DNA from: Brachionus manjavacas
Taxonomy: Eukaryota > Rotifera > Eurotatoria > Ploima > Brachionidae
Direction: 5' to 3'
Assembly: GCA_019054805.1 (NCBI GenBank)
Contig: JAHQIY010000006.1
Coordinates: 1,116,001 to 1,180,000 of the forward strand
DNA length: 64,000 nt
The notes under the pieces are model-generated. The model was not told the origin of the DNA. It did no database searches and saw only the letters and a list, made by a program, of their open reading frames with translations. A program made the position numbers and the translations under genes. The stretch's first letter is position 1, and every line of letters begins with the position of its first letter. Shown piece after piece: positions 1 through 11,550 of the stretch.

Positions 1-2
1 AA

Positions 3-752
3 ATGTATGCAGATGATACTAAAATATTCTCGCAAACTGTATCAGAAATAAGCACAGTGAAACTACAAACAGATTTAGATTTAATTTTCAAGTGGACTCA
101 AGATTGGCTTCTTCTCTTCAACACATCAAAATGTGTGGTTATGCATTAAGGTCATAAAAACAAAGAATTCACTTATTTTATTAATGGTAAACAGTTGGAA
201 TGGAAAAATCAAGTGATAGAGGCTACAAACAAAGCAAATCAAATGTTGGGTCGCATCAGGAAATCATTCGCTCGTTTTGATTGTAAGTTATTTAGATCAT
301 TGTATTTAACTTTTGTTCGTCCTCTTTTGGAATTTGCTGTGCCTGTTTGGTCTCCATTTCTTAAGTCGGATTGTGAGAATCTTGAGAGGATTCAACGCAG
401 AGCTACGAAATTTGTTTCTTCAATTAGAAACAAACCGTATGAAAGCAGATTGAAGGCTTTAAACATTCCAAATCTGGTGGAAAGAAGAAAAATAGGTGAT
501 CTAATTCAATTATACAAGTTCATGCATGGAATAGAATTGGTTGAAAAAAGCAGCAATTTTAATGTCACCGAAATCCAAGGAAGAGGTCACTGCTTCAAAT
601 ATCACAAAGAAATTTCGAGGCTCCAACAAAGAGATAACTTTTTTTTCAACAGAACCGCTAAAATATGGAACTCACTGCCAAATCAATTAATTGAAGCCCC
701 TAATGTTAACAGCTTTAACTTCATTTTTATTAAAAAACAATTAAATTTTTAA
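3..752 (+). pseudogene. LINE reverse transcriptase, C-terminal half (5' cut by window edge)
   Basis: One reading frame runs from base 3 to a stop at 750-752. It opens with the reverse-transcriptase catalytic motif YADD (bases 6-17) and continues through the thumb and C-terminal region typical of CR1/Jockey-like non-LTR retrotransposons (VRPLLEFAVPVW, then LERIQRRATKFV). An in-frame TAA at 147-149 sits in MH*GHKN, where relatives usually have a sense codon, so this copy is inactive by at least one nonsense change. The 3' UTR and A-rich tail follow directly. Family assignment rests on motif recognition. Confidence 0.85.
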
Positions 753-815
753 AAATTACCTTTTTTATTTTATTCTATAATACCCTTATTTTTTATTTTT
801 TTAAATCTGAATATT

Positions 816-868
816 TTTAATCTGAAAAAGCCTTAGCTGGATAGAGAATAAAAAAAATAAATAAAGTC
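816..868 (+). repeat. 3' end and A-rich tail of the preceding LINE
   Basis: The element closes with AGCCTTAGCTGG, a short self-complementary stem, then ATAGAGAATAAA and an AAAT-type tail. The same 3' end recurs at 1436-1486 and, as a related sequence, at many sites in the window. Confidence 0.7.
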
Positions 869-1062
869 TCCTGATTTCAGGCACAAGCCTTGTTGCTCGT
901 CTTTGAACAGCTTCGATGGCGTTTATGTCTTTCTACAAGTAAGATCTCCAAACTGTAACTCCATACTCAAGAAGAGCTCTAACAAACGCTTTGTAAAGTC
1001 TTGATACTGAATCCTTGTTGTGGAATTTAAATGTTCTTTTTATCATTCCAAGAACATTATTT
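868..1062 (-). pseudogene. LINE reverse transcriptase fragment
   Basis: On the minus strand this encodes a non-LTR reverse-transcriptase C-terminal stretch (RLYKAFVRALLEYGVTVW, then INAIEAVQRRATRLVPEIRR) with one internal stop (SYL*KDI). It abuts the tail of the plus-strand LINE, so one of the two probably inserted into the other. Confidence 0.75.
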
Positions 1063-1345
1063 GTTTATTAAAGAATTGCTGTTGGACTTTTCTAAACAGA
1101 TAAAACAGCTCAAAATAATCTGTTTTTTAATTAATTGTTTTAAGCTGTTTTTATTTATTTAAAAAAATTAATAATTTTTTAATAAATTAAAAAATTAAAA
1201 CATATTTTTAGAAAAAAAAAAATTTGAAAAAAATTGAAAAAAATTGTGATTAAATTTTAATCATTAACATATATATAAAATACTTTGTGTTTAATTAGAA
1301 AGTATTTGAAAAAAGCTTTTTTCATCATTTTTATTAATATATAAA

Positions 1346-1486
1346 GAACAATTAAATTATAAAAGTGACTTTTTTTTTATTTTACTCTAATAAACTCTTA
1401 TTATTCATTTTTTTAAATTTGAATAATTTTAAACTGAAAAAGCCTTAGCTGGATAGAGAATAAAAAAAATAAATAAATAAAGTCAA
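1346..1486 (+). repeat. Solo 3' end of the same LINE family
   Basis: This stretch matches 740-868: the 3' UTR, then AGCCTTAGCTGGATAGAG, then an AAAT tail. It is a severely 5'-truncated second copy of the LINE at the window start. Confidence 0.65.
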
Positions 1487-1598
1487 AATTTTAAAAAACT
1501 ATTTTTTTTTGACAAAAAAATTTTATTAACAAAATTAATTTAATAAATTGATCAAAATAAGAAAGTCATTTAAAAAAATAGTCAAATAAAAAAATAAA

Positions 1599-2695
1599 TC
1601 AAAACATGCCATTGCCATTGCCTACCATATTTATTTGATTCATGCCACTACTGATTAAATTTGGATTGTTCATCGAGTTGTTCATTGGAGTGGTGTTGTT
1701 GTTCATTCGATAGGGGCCATTTCTGGGCGGACCTTTTCTCACTTGACGGTTCTTGCCGCCCGCATATGGAGCTTGAGGTCTGTTGTTAAACTTGCTATGT
1801 CCACCACGCATTGGTCCGCCTCCACCACCATTACCACCACGTCCATTCCGGTTGCCATTGCCGTTTGCATAGCCATTCGAATAGCTTCCAAAATTCATGC
1901 CATTTGCATTAAAACCATTCATTTGAAAGCCATTGTTTCTGCTTTGCATGAAATCATTGTTGCTAAAGTTAGTAAAATTGTGATGCTGTCTACTTTGATT
2001 AGCTCTGTTCTGAGATTGATTGGCATCTTTGGGCAAGGCCTTTTGGCACTGCAAAGCTAGTCCGTTTATTGTGTGGTGTTTTTCGATGATTATTTTGTCA
2101 ACTGGGTCATAGTCATCGAATGTGATGAAGCCAAAGCCCCTCGACGTATTTTTCTCTTTGTCTCTCATGATGGCACAGTCAGTAATGTTGCCATAGGCGC
2201 CAAAATAACTCTTCAAGTCTTCTTCATTGATGCTGTCTCTTATGCCGCCAACAAACAATTTTTTCACAGTCACTTGAATTTCTTGCCGGCCCGAGTCTTC
2301 TTTTGGTGTCGCTCTTTTGTCTCAACTTGTCTGCCGTCAATGTTGTGCGGCCGGTTCTTCATCAGCTGGTCAACATGAGACGAACTTGCATAGGTCACAA
2401 ATCCAAAGCCTCGACTCTTGCCCGACTCCTTGTCCTTCATCACCACCAAGTCCAACAGCTCTCCGAACTTGGAGAAGTAGTTTTTGAACGATTCGTCGTC
2501 TGTCTTGTAGCTGAGACCTCCCACAAACACTTTTCGGAAATGCTCTGGTTCTAGTTGAGCGCTCTGGCCCTCATTGTTACTCTGATCACAATTATCTTCA
2601 CTCTCTTTCACAATTTCACTTTGAGACTGGCTCTCGTCTTGCTGTTGTTGGGTGTCCTCAACCACTTGATCATTTTGAGTATTTTCTTCACTCAT
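1599..2695 (-). CDS. hnRNP A/B-like two-RRM RNA-binding protein (one frameshift)
   Basis: Nuclear RNA-binding protein of the hnRNP A1/A2B1 type (2xRRM-Gly), a family acting in pre-mRNA packaging, splicing and mRNA transport. The ATG is at 2695. RRM1 shows KVFVGG and [13 protein letters not shown]2 shows KKLFVGG and SRGFGFITF and the family signature DPVDKIIIEKHHTINGLALQ. A Gly/Asn-rich tail with GGNGGGGGPMRGG follows. The two RRMs lie in different frames. The first frame leaves the family pattern after GRQVETK, and one extra base in the T4 run at 2315-2318 (A run in the mRNA) would join them into about 366 residues matching the intact paralogue at 14217. Either a single-base decay or an assembly error explains this. 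Unlike the paralogue, no intron is seen, so it may be a retrocopy. The ATG and second-ORF stop are otherwise intact. Confidence 0.85.
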
Positions 2696-4790
2696 TTTAA
2701 AATCACTGTTTTGATTAATTTAATTATTTAAAATATTTTATTATTTATTCGAAAATTATTTGAACTTAATCTCGAAAAAATTATTGATCTTTTTTATACT
2801 CTTATTAATTTTGAGTATCCATTTTTTTATATTTATTAAACAAAGGCTATTCTTCTACTTCAATTAATTATATGTAGACATTTATTTTGTCTGGTTCTAT
2901 AATTCATTGTTTATTGGTAATCAGTGCAATCATTAAGCCTTTTTAATTTAATTTTTTAATTTTTCTTTATATCTTTGATATTGGTGAGTCTTAAAAAAAA
3001 ATATTTTTTTGGTCTTCTGAAATTGAGTGCAAGAGCAAAGAACAAAATCTATCAAACATTTATGTATACTTTTCTTGAGGCAAAAAATACTTTGCAGAGT
3101 GAAGTTAAGAGAAATGAAACAGGAGCAATTTTTTAGAATGATCATTTTTTTTATAGTTGCTTCATATAGAGTTTATCAAGTTTCATAAAAAATTTAGATC
3201 TAAATTTTTTTTTTTCACAAACTCCCCAAATGAACTCAGTATTTTTTCTTACCTTTTTTCATAAGGTGAATATTTCAGCGAGAATGCAAAGTTTTTGCAC
3301 ATGCCGAATACACCAAACACAACTTTAACTTAAGATAATGTCTAATGTTGTAACAATATTTGTCTCACTAAATTATTTTTCAAAACTTTTTTTAATCTTA
3401 AAAGAAAAATTTGTTTGATTTTTGTATTTTTTTTCAGTTCTGTTTGTACTGAAATTCTCAAAGATCTTTTTTTCTATTCTCATAAGTCAAGGAAAATTGG
3501 AGGTTGAAATCAAGAGCAAAAGATTAAAATATAATATGTAATATTTTTTTAATAATAAAAGAGATAACTTGATTTTTTTCATAAGCAGTTGGTTGACATG
3601 TTATATCATGTTTATTTTATATATAAAATTTTAAATATCTTTTTTTATTTAACTTCAATAAGTTCAAATTTTTCATTTAATAAAAAAAAAATTTAAAAAC
3701 GAAAGAATTTAATGTTTTTTTTTTAAATTTGTTTAAGCCGTAAATAAAAAAGTCAAGAATTTGAATTTCTGAATTAATTTTAATTTTATGATTGTTTTAC
3801 TTGAATAGATTAAAGGTTATTAATTAATTTGATTATACCACTAGACATAACATGTCTAGTAATCTTAAGAATGAAAAAAATCATTAGATTAATCCAGTTT
3901 TAAAATTTTAAATGATCATCCTGATTTCGAAATTTGTTCTTAAAATTCAATTTTCCAAAATTAGATGCTTTTCTCAAAATTGTTTCACTGCAAAAATGAA
4001 ATTGTAGAGTGTTCTTCGCTGAACGCCATGTTTATCTCTAAATGTTATTAGAATTAAGAATTAAAAATTGGTTTATTTATTTCAATGAACGCCTTACGGT
4101 ATTTTCATTACAAAATTTTACCATATTTTACCAAAAAATATGTAACTATACGGATAATTATGAAAGAAAAGGTAATGAATGTTTAAATTTATTATTTTTT
4201 CAAAATAATAATAGTTCAATTTTTATTTTTGCTAAAACCTCATTTTTTTGTCCGAAAGCATTTTGGAACGGTCTTACTAAAAGTTACGTATTTTACAGTA
4301 AGCTTACGTAATTTCGTAAAATTGAATATTCTTAACGACTAATATTCACGTAACCTTAAAAGTTAACTTGCTAAAAATGATGTAAAATTAGGTAAAATTA
4401 CGTAATCTAGGCAGTTCTGGGCCTTTTAAAGAAGCAATGTTTTTTTCTAAAAAAATACAACAGCTAATTAAAATTTATTTTGTTAAAATAAAATCTACAT
4501 AAGTAAAAAGTAAAAAATCATAAATTTACCAGATTTTACCATAACTTTTGTAAAAACAAAAATTTCTAAAAATTTTTAGAGCTTTGACAGTTTTTTTGTT
4601 TCTATAGTTGTTTAAGGTTTTATTTTAAAAATTGCTTGTTTTTATAATTTCGAATATCACTGTGGTTAATTTGCAAAAATCAATTTTTATTCCAAATAAA
4701 TAATTAAACAAAATAATCTAAAATCCAATATATTAGGAAATCCTTATAAGGATCAATTTTAGATCATTTTCCTTGTTTAAATTCCTTCTC
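2696..4790. other. AT-rich intergenic region
   Basis: No convincing gene. About 4074-4110 holds a minus-strand LINE 3' end (AAT/AAAT tail next to TTCAATGAACGCCTTA, matching 37491-37518 in reverse). At 4260-4400 TTACGTA-type words recur. A 9-bp inverted repeat, ACTAGACAT/ATGTCTAGT, lies at 3840-3860. Confidence 0.5.
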
Positions 4791-4796
4791 AGAAAC

Positions 4797-5245
4797 TTAC
4801 ATTAATAAAAAACAAGTTATTCTAAACTCAGCAGTTAAATCTATCTTTAATCTAAAATATGAAACCCTCTCCAACATTATGAACCAAGGGACCTTCAATA
4901 AACTTAAATTACTAACAGTCTCAATTGACTTTTGGAGTTGAGTGAGAGATAAGTTGGGACAGGATTGAATTTTTCTGTTCCATTGGTTTTCAAACTGGTG
5001 GAGGAATACTAAACGGGTTTTGAGTCGAGATATATCGAATACCCGACTCCATTGTCTAATTACTTCTTTCTCCCACGAACTGTTTAATATAGCATGTAGC
5101 ACCTGTCTCTAATTATTTCAATCTGTTTTTTAAATTTTCCTCTAAATTTTATTTTAAGTTATTTTAATTTTAGTATTTACTTTAAATTTTTATTTTTTAT
5201 CTAAAAAAGCTTTAACTCAATATAGATAAAAAAATAAAATAAATT
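4797..5245 (+). pseudogene. Decayed LINE 3' fragment
   Basis: Nucleotide similarity to the plus-strand LINE at 37752-38285 is clear: both carry versions of AGTAAGATCTATC, CTAACAGTCTC and CATTGTCTAATT. The frame is shifted and interrupted. It ends with AAAGCTTTAACTCAATATAG and an A/T tail near 5206-5245, a variant of the shared LINE 3' end. The open frame on the opposite strand is a shadow. Confidence 0.7.
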
Positions 5246-5992
5246 GACTAGCTGATGAAAATACCATTTCTGACTTTGGAATTTTTGGTTAAGTTTTGCA
5301 GGCCACATTAATTTAAAATCGGTCCATTTTTATCTGATTTTTCTGACGGAGGATTAACCTCAAATTTTTTAAGTTAAAACAGACATTGGGATCCTATTTT
5401 TCAATTAATATCATTTTATAAAATAATTAAAAAAAATATTTCATAAATGGGTTCATATAAAAATTTCAATTTTTGCTATTTTAAATGAAAATCATTTTTT
5501 TTAATTTTATTAAAAAAATATTCAAAATTAAATTACTCGATTTTATAAAAATGATGGATCCAAGCAGTTTCCATAATTTAAAGATATTAAAATACAAAAT
5601 TTTTGATTTTTTTAAGCAAAATTCACAATGCTAGATTTTTAATTAAAAATTTTGATATTTTTTTTAAATCGAAACAGCTTAAATTTGGTTCGTACACTTT
5701 TTAATCATTGAAAAATTTTAGTCTAAAGTGAAAATTTAATTTTAAACTAAATTAGCTTTATATCTTCTTAAAAAGAATTAAAAATTGGTAATGTTAAAAA
5801 ACATTATGAATAAATGTAAAAATTAAAAAAATCTATTCTTTTGAAATTGGAAAAAAATTATTGATTATTTGCCACTAGTAAACTTAAAACGCAAATATAA
5901 ATCTCTTCATTTCTTGGTTACAAATCCTGTCTTAGCAAATAAATACTAATTTATTAGAAAAATTTTCAAGTAGAAGAAAATCAGCAGCAAAT
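5246..5992. other. AT-rich intergenic region, presumed promoter of the next gene
   Basis: No gene, RNA or recognised repeat. The last ~100 bases upstream of 5993 should hold the 5' UTR, but no distinct core-promoter motif stands out. Confidence 0.3.
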
Positions 5993-7609
5993 ATGAGCGA
6001 CAAAAAACTATGGTTAGATACCAAACCAGCTGTGTCATTAGGTCAAATTTATCAATCCTGTCTAACCAGACTCAAAGACATAAAAACAAAATTGGATCTA
6101 CTGGACACAAAATACCAAATTGATGAACAAAATCGGTTCAGAACCTTGTCAACTCTTTCAGCAAGTCTCAACAGAGTACGCCAGTTGGTCGGAATCGCAG
6201 AAGTAAAGTCCAAACGAGACATCATTGACATTATTAAAGTAATTAACCAGAACATTAAAATCAACAATGAAGAAAAGGAAAAAGAAATGCAAAGAGAGGC
6301 GTTTAATAGGCAAATTTTGCTCCAAGAAGTAACAGATGACCCAGAGGATAATGAAGAAAAGCTCAAACAAGAACTTAGAGCTTTTTTTATTTTTTCAAAC
6401 AAATTAACAAAAATAATTCGCGAAAAACAGGAGGAAAATAGACAACTTAACAATTTAGATAAGAAAAAATTCGATCCTCTTATAACACCTTTGCTGAGTG
6501 GTATAAGAAGAAATTTGTTAAAAATTGGCCCACAAGATGAACTTGATTTGGAAATTTTAATTTCAGTGCTGGACCAAATCGAAACTGCTTTGGAACAGGA
6601 CTACAAAGAACTAATAGACTCTATTGAAATTATAGCTTTTACATGCCAAAAGTATTTGCTTAGTTTCTACCAGGAAAGCAGCAACAGTGAATCGAAAATG
6701 GTCGGAAAATTGTCCGATCTACTTGATCAAGTGGTCAAGTACGATTCAAAAAAAAACTGGCTTTTTAAATACACCAAAAAATGCATCAATTATTTGCGCA
6801 ATATTCACCGTTCATTTACAGACTTAAACGGGGTTTTATTAAAGCAATTTAGTGACACTGGACAGATAATTTCCGCTAGATTTGATCTCGATCATCTGCA
6901 AGTTTTGCTAATTATTCCTGAGAATAGCTTTTTGTTGAATGAGTGTGTCAAAATTCTGCGTGAATGGATCGAGTACGATTCACTGTATGCCAAAATGGTT
7001 GAAAATGACATCATGGAAATAGAGAAAAAAAGAAAGGCCCTGCTTAATGACAAGACCTACTTTGACAGATTGTTTAGCCAACTGGTTCGTAGACTAGATT
7101 TGATCAGAAAAGAATTGGTTGAGTCTAGTGCTAGTCTTAAGGTAAACCTGATAGAAATGTGCACCAAAAGGCCGAGTTTTGGCGCTGATCAAAGAATTTT
7201 TTTCGACCAGGTAGAAATGGAATTGTCACAGATAGAAAAAGAGATGAACAAGTTGAATTTAGTCGGGAGCACGGATGTGCTGAAATGGTCCATGTTAAAA
7301 GGAAAATTGGAATGCTTAGAGTACCATATGCGAAAAAATTACGGCATGAAAAAAATTGAGCAGCATGATTTGAATGTTTTGGATGCAGGCTGGTTGAAAT
7401 TGAAAAATATTCACTTGTATAAAACATCCGATCAAACTGTGGAAAAAATTTTCTATGGATTAGAATTGCCTACATTTAAGTTTGGTCATCATGTGGCCGA
7501 GACATTGAGCAGCACGCAACCAATTAATGGTATTGTTATTATTTTCGATTTTTTTCTTTTTATTAAATTGTGCGATGTTAAGTTTGACACAGGGATTTTA
7601 CCAGTCTAA
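5993..7609 (+). CDS. Long helical protein of unknown function
   Basis: An intact ATG-started frame of 538 codons, much less AT-rich than its surroundings, so probably a real gene. The protein is highly charged (Lys/Glu rich) and almost entirely predicted helix, with heptad-like Leu/Ile spacing over residues 10-110, 120-210 and 330-430. No signal peptide or membrane segment is apparent. I recognise no family; a coiled-coil or spectrin-like scaffold is possible, and this is inference. The C-terminus changes character after QPIN: residues 513-533 are hydrophobic and AT-rich, consistent with an unspliced 63-nt intron (7530-7592). Splicing would give a 517-residue protein ending NGILPV in the same frame. 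Further exons downstream cannot be excluded. Confidence 0.75.
   Translation: MSDKKLWLDTKPAVSLGQIYQSCLTRLKDIKTKLDLLDTKYQIDEQNRFRTLSTLSASLNRVRQLVGIAEVKSKRDIIDIIKVINQNIKINNEEKEKEMQREAFNRQILLQEVTDDPEDNEEKLKQELRAFFIFSNKLTKIIREKQEENRQLNNLDKKKFDPLITPLLSGIRRNLLKIGPQDELDLEILISVLDQIETALEQDYKELIDSIEIIAFTCQKYLLSFYQESSNSESKMVGKLSDLLDQVVKYDSKKNWLFKYTKKCINYLRNIHRSFTDLNGVLLKQFSDTGQIISARFDLDHLQVLLIIPENSFLLNECVKILREWIEYDSLYAKMVENDIMEIEKKRKALLNDKTYFDRLFSQLVRRLDLIRKELVESSASLKVNLIEMCTKRPSFGADQRIFFDQVEMELSQIEKEMNKLNLVGSTDVLKWSMLKGKLECLEYHMRKNYGMKKIEQHDLNVLDAGWLKLKNIHLYKTSDQTVEKIFYGLELPTFKFGHHVAETLSSTQPINGIVIIFDFFLFIKLCDVKFDTGILPV
7530..7592 (+). other. Putative short intron near the 3' end of the helical-protein gene
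   Basis: It starts GTATTG, has a T-rich tract, and ends GACACAG. Length is 63 nt, a multiple of three, so reading through and splicing both stay open. The translated stretch is hydrophobic and unlike the rest of the protein. Confidence 0.45.
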
Positions 7610-8588
7610 AAAGTAAAAGCACTAGAGCAAAAATAAGAATTTTAGAAATTATTATTTTTAAATTTAATTTGAAAAAAGTGTTTTTTCAATTATTAAATTC
7701 CAGTGATGCAATGGTATTCTAAGTAGGGATAGTTGTTTTTTTGGAGATTTTGATAAATTTTATTTTAATTTTTTATTCAAAAATGGATAAGAAATTTAAG
7801 GTTAAAAAAATATGTAGAAAAGTTGAAAAAAGCTAATTAATTCTAGAAAAAAATTTAAAATAATCGTTAACTTAGATTCTAATTTTTTATTAAAAATTTG
7901 ATTTTTGTAAGTTGAGTCTAATTTTAAATATTAGATGTAAGATTGGTCTTTAAAAATATAAGATTTAAGTAGAATTTAAATTTTTTTCCAGAATAAAAAA
8001 ATTAAAAAATTGTTATGACTTGGTAGTTATGCGGCGGTGAAGTTTGGGGCAAAGCAAATAAATAGATAATTTTGAAAAATTTTTAGCACAAAAATTAAAA
8101 AAAATATAATGTGAGAAAAAAGTCAAAAAAATTTAACATCTAGTACTGTAGGGTCTATAGTGATAGGTGATCAGTTGGTCACATATTATTTGACAATGAT
8201 ATGAAAAAAATTTATTGATCATGCTTAAATGTTAAAAAATGAAAAAATGATTTTTATTATTTTTTATTTAAAGAATCTATTGCCTAAGCATTTTTTTTTA
8301 ATTAAACAACTTAACAAAATATTTTCGATGCAGAATCATAAACGACACTTGGTTGAGGTTATACATGATCCGTATAATATAAATTTTTCTCTGCAATTAA
8401 TTTTTTTATAAATAAATAGCAAAAAACTTTTTTAAATGACAATTTCCGAGCATGATAATTAAATTTTGACCTAACTTAAATTTATTCATAAAGTTCATAA
8501 AGACAATCAGAAAAGTCGATGTCAATTTTCAGCAAATTAGTCAAACTATGTCAGCACTGGGAATTGGTAGAACTAAAAAATCACCAAT
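7610..8588. other. AT-rich intergenic region
   Basis: No supported gene. The open frame at 8229-8411 is low-complexity Lys/Phe/Leu and looks accidental. Confidence 0.4.
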
Positions 8589-8589
8589 A

Positions 8590-9071
8590 ATTAGTAGTAG
8601 TAGTAGTAGTATAAGTTCTTGCTGCAACACCTAACATGTAGAGAGTCTGAGCCCATCACCGCTGATTTTCCGTGTAGAGCTGTAGCAACCGATACCATTG
8701 AACTTATCTAAAGCTTATTTTTCATTAGTGGTTGACTTAGATTTCACCACATTTTCTGGCAACTTATTCCAATGCGGAACTACTCTGTTTGAGAAAAATA
8801 CACGTCTGGCGTTTACTGCAGCTGCAAAATCGTTTCTACTTTGAGTTGGAAAACTTTCTCTCTGGGATCCGATGATATTTCCTCTTAACGCCCTGATTTC
8901 TTCTATTCCATTAACTGGATTCTTGACCAGGCCTACCTTTTCTATTCCATTCACTAGTTTGTACATTTCAATCAAGTCCCCTCTTACTCTTCTTTCACTC
9001 AGCTTTGTCAGTCCTAATTTCCTTTTCATTTCCTTTACATCCCTTTTCATACTTGGATTCCAAACCTGCAC
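8590..9071 (-). pseudogene. LINE reverse transcriptase C-terminus with (CTA)n tail
   Basis: Minus-strand frame 8715-9071 carries the C-terminal LINE signature: LTKLSERRVRGDLIEMYKLV, then RRVFFSNRVVPHWNKLPENV. The 3' end lies to the left and finishes in a (CTA)n microsatellite (8595-8612 as TAG repeats on plus). The 5' part is missing or degraded beyond 9071. This is a different family from the AAAT-tailed LINEs. Confidence 0.85.
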
Positions 9072-9363
9072 TGCATAATTGCCTCTGATAGATACTTTTT
9101 ACTCCTTGTCCTCATTTGTTCCGCTTTTTTTTCTTGATTTACTCTCACGGCTATTCTAATGCCAAGTAGAGTAGCAGCTTTTTCAATTGCTTCTTGATAT
9201 TTTTAAGACTGTTCTGCTTGTGTAGGTACAACTGGAGGTTTCAAAAAAGTACTTTGTAAATTAGTAAAATTAAATTTAAAATTCTCTATTTTACGTTGCT
9301 ATATTTGATCTTATCAAAATTCACTTTTATAAGTACATACAATTTTTTTTGAAAGATTTATTT

Positions 9364-9876
9364 ATGGAAGTTATCGATCTGGTATCGAAATTGATCGGCT
9401 CGGATTGGATCAAGCTGTACTATTCGCTGCCTTTTTATCCGGAACGTGGGTCAGAAATAATACAAAAAGACATTGATAAAATTTTTAAGCTTTATTACAG
9501 AGGAAATTGTGAAAAAGTAAACTTCATAAAACTTTTTAACTAAGGATTTAAAATAAAAAGAAAGGAAAAAGCGCTTAGTTCGTTGATAAAATGGAAAAGA
9601 GTTCATCACCGATCTAAATTGGATGATATTTGCCAAGCTCTTAAACAGATAAAACGTGTTGATATTTTGAAAGAAGTCAATGAATGTTGTGTCAATTACG
9701 AGAATAAATGCAAAGAGCCTAATTCTCAATTGAATAAAAGATCAAGTGTTGGCGAAGAGGACTTGAAAAAGAAAGAAGCTGAAATTCTTCATCAGCAATT
9801 GTGTAAATTTTTCGATAGCAAAAATACCAAAACGAAACAGTTTGATTTTAAATTGGGTTGTAAAAACCCCCAATGA
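9364..9876 (+). CDS. Small death-domain protein (two exons)
   Basis: Exon 1 is 9364-9516 and exon 2 is 9565-9876, joined over a 48-nt intron (GTAAAC...AAAG) in phase 0, giving about 154 residues. The joined protein reads like a death domain: helix 1 with IGSDWIKLYYSLPF, a middle helix IIQKDIDKIFKLYY, then ALSSLIKWKRVHHRSKLDDI and ALKQIKRVDILKEV, which match the conserved W and the helix 5-6 pattern of the fold. Death domains mediate homotypic assembly in apoptosis and innate immune signalling. A short charged Lys/Glu-rich tail follows. The frame is open upstream of the ATG to 9349, and an AG at 9354-9355 after a T tract leaves room for an upstream exon, so the start is uncertain. No second effector domain is visible. 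Confidence 0.6.
9517..9564 (+). other. Inferred intron of the death-domain gene
   Basis: Bounded by GT at 9517 and AG at 9563-9564. It contains in-frame stops and restores the death-domain reading frame (NCEK|EKALSS). It is very short but similar to the 47- and 55-nt introns of the Ly6 genes. Confidence 0.5.
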
Positions 9877-10388
9877 CAAATAAAAATAATGCTTAAATAT
9901 TATATTAATAAAAATAAATGCAAAAATTAAGTCTTAAGATAATTAAATTAATGAATTGAAATAATGAATAATAGGTACTAAATGTTAGGGTATCAAGAAA
10001 AGAAGAAATCAGTGACGAAATCGAATTAAATTTTTGAATGATCTTAAACAATTGAATTCAATTTTAATTTTGACTCAAATAATAAATTGTTTTTTTTTTT
10101 TACAATTCAATTTTGATGGTGTTGGTAATCGATTTTCAATAATTGACTTACTAAATAATGAAATTAAATTCTTCAATCGATTTGATTATATTATTTTTAA
10201 TTAAATACTCAGGTTTAAAATTTCTTATCTATTTTAATGTTAAAATGTGTATTTATTTTGTAAATTACTAAAAAAATAATTTACCTAATTTACCATTAAA
10301 CTTAAAGTTTTTTTTTGTTTAAAATTGATCTTCTTATAGATTTTTTTTAGTTACAAATGGGTGTTTTTTTAATAGACAGAAGATTCCA
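9877..10388. other. AT-rich intergenic region
   Basis: Nothing recognised besides A/T runs. Confidence 0.35.
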
Positions 10389-10389
10389 T

Positions 10390-11550
10390 ATACCCTTGCA
10401 GAGATGCACGTCACTTAAAACCCAAATTTCGAGCTTTGTTCTTACTAAGACTACGTACTATCAATTCGATGTTAAAGATACCCTAATTGATTGTATTTTA
10501 CATCAAGCATGTCCTTAATTCACAAATTTGGGTCTTAATAACGAGTTAAAAAACGAATATCAAAAATAAATTAATGTTCAAAAGTCCTAAAATTAAATGT
10601 CGCTTTTTTGTTTAAACAAGGAAAAAACTTTAAATTGAAATTTAGATTTTAGAATAGGGACTTTCATAAATATCGTAAATGTAATCGGATGAATCTTCCT
10701 GGTCGAGGATTAAAATCAAATAAAAAAAGTGAAACTTAAAATTAGGATTTTTTTTATTTTTTAATAAAAAATATTTTTTGAATAATTTCATAAACTTAAT
10801 TTTAACACTGCTCCGGCTAAAATCTGAATTTCAATTTTAAGTTTATTCTTGGTTAAAACAAAAAAGCGGAATTTAATTTTAGTTTTTCAGAATTTGCCCA
10901 TTAATTTATTTTTCGATATTCGTTTTTAAACTCCTAGATTAATCAACAGGCTAGTGCTCGTGTCATTAAAAACCATTTAACACTTCATTTATTTAATTTT
11001 ATAAATTAATTATAACATTTAAAAAAAGAAAAAAAAATATTGAATATAACAAAACATAAAAAAATATAGAGATTAATTTTTTGATTTTTTTTACAAATTC
11101 TGTAAAAATCAAATTGATTTTATTAAATATAGAAAGCTTGAACGCTGCAAACTTCAACAATGATCTCTTGATCACAAAGCTATTCATCAATCTTGTATAA
11201 AAATATTCAAAGATATTTCAAGACTTCTTTGCTGAAAAGTAAATAAGCCGCATATATTTTGAATAATTTCTTAAACTTAATTTTTATCACTGTTAAAATT
11301 TAAAAAAATAAATTTCAATTTTAAGTTTTTTCTTGGTTAAAACAAAAAAGCGACATTTAATTTTTGGATTTTTTAACATTACTTTGTTTTTTATATTCAT
11401 TTTTTAATTCGGCATTAAAACCCAAATTTGTGATTTAAGAACATGCTCGATGAATTAGGGTCTCTATAGCATGCAGCTGATGGTGCGTAGCCCTAGGGAA
11501 AAAACTCGAATTTTGGGTTTTAGGTGACAGACTTCTCTGCAAGGTGATAC
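10390..11550. mobile_element. Foldback element with long imperfect inverted repeats
   Basis: The ends are inverted copies: CCCTTGCAGAGA near 10393-10404 and TCTCTGCAAGG at 11534-11544. Each is followed inward by matching blocks, such as AAAACCCAAATTTCGAG against its complement at 11500-11520. An inner block (CGACATTTAATTTT and TTGGTTAAAACAAAAAAGCG) occurs in both orientations, and 10775-10980 is repeated directly at 11255-11420. No transposase frame is present, so it is a non-autonomous element with internal duplication. Confidence 0.7.

Noticed and set aside
1743..2554. Several plus-strand frames opposite the hnRNP gene
   Set aside because: Antisense shadows of the RRM coding sequence; the minus strand has clear RRM motifs.
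3840..3860. 9-bp inverted repeat ACTAGACAT/ATGTCTAGT
   Set aside because: Single occurrence with no gene nearby; short palindromes are expected by chance in 64 kb.
4797..5102. 101-codon minus-strand frame
   Set aside because: The plus strand aligns to a LINE C-terminus, so the minus frame is a shadow.
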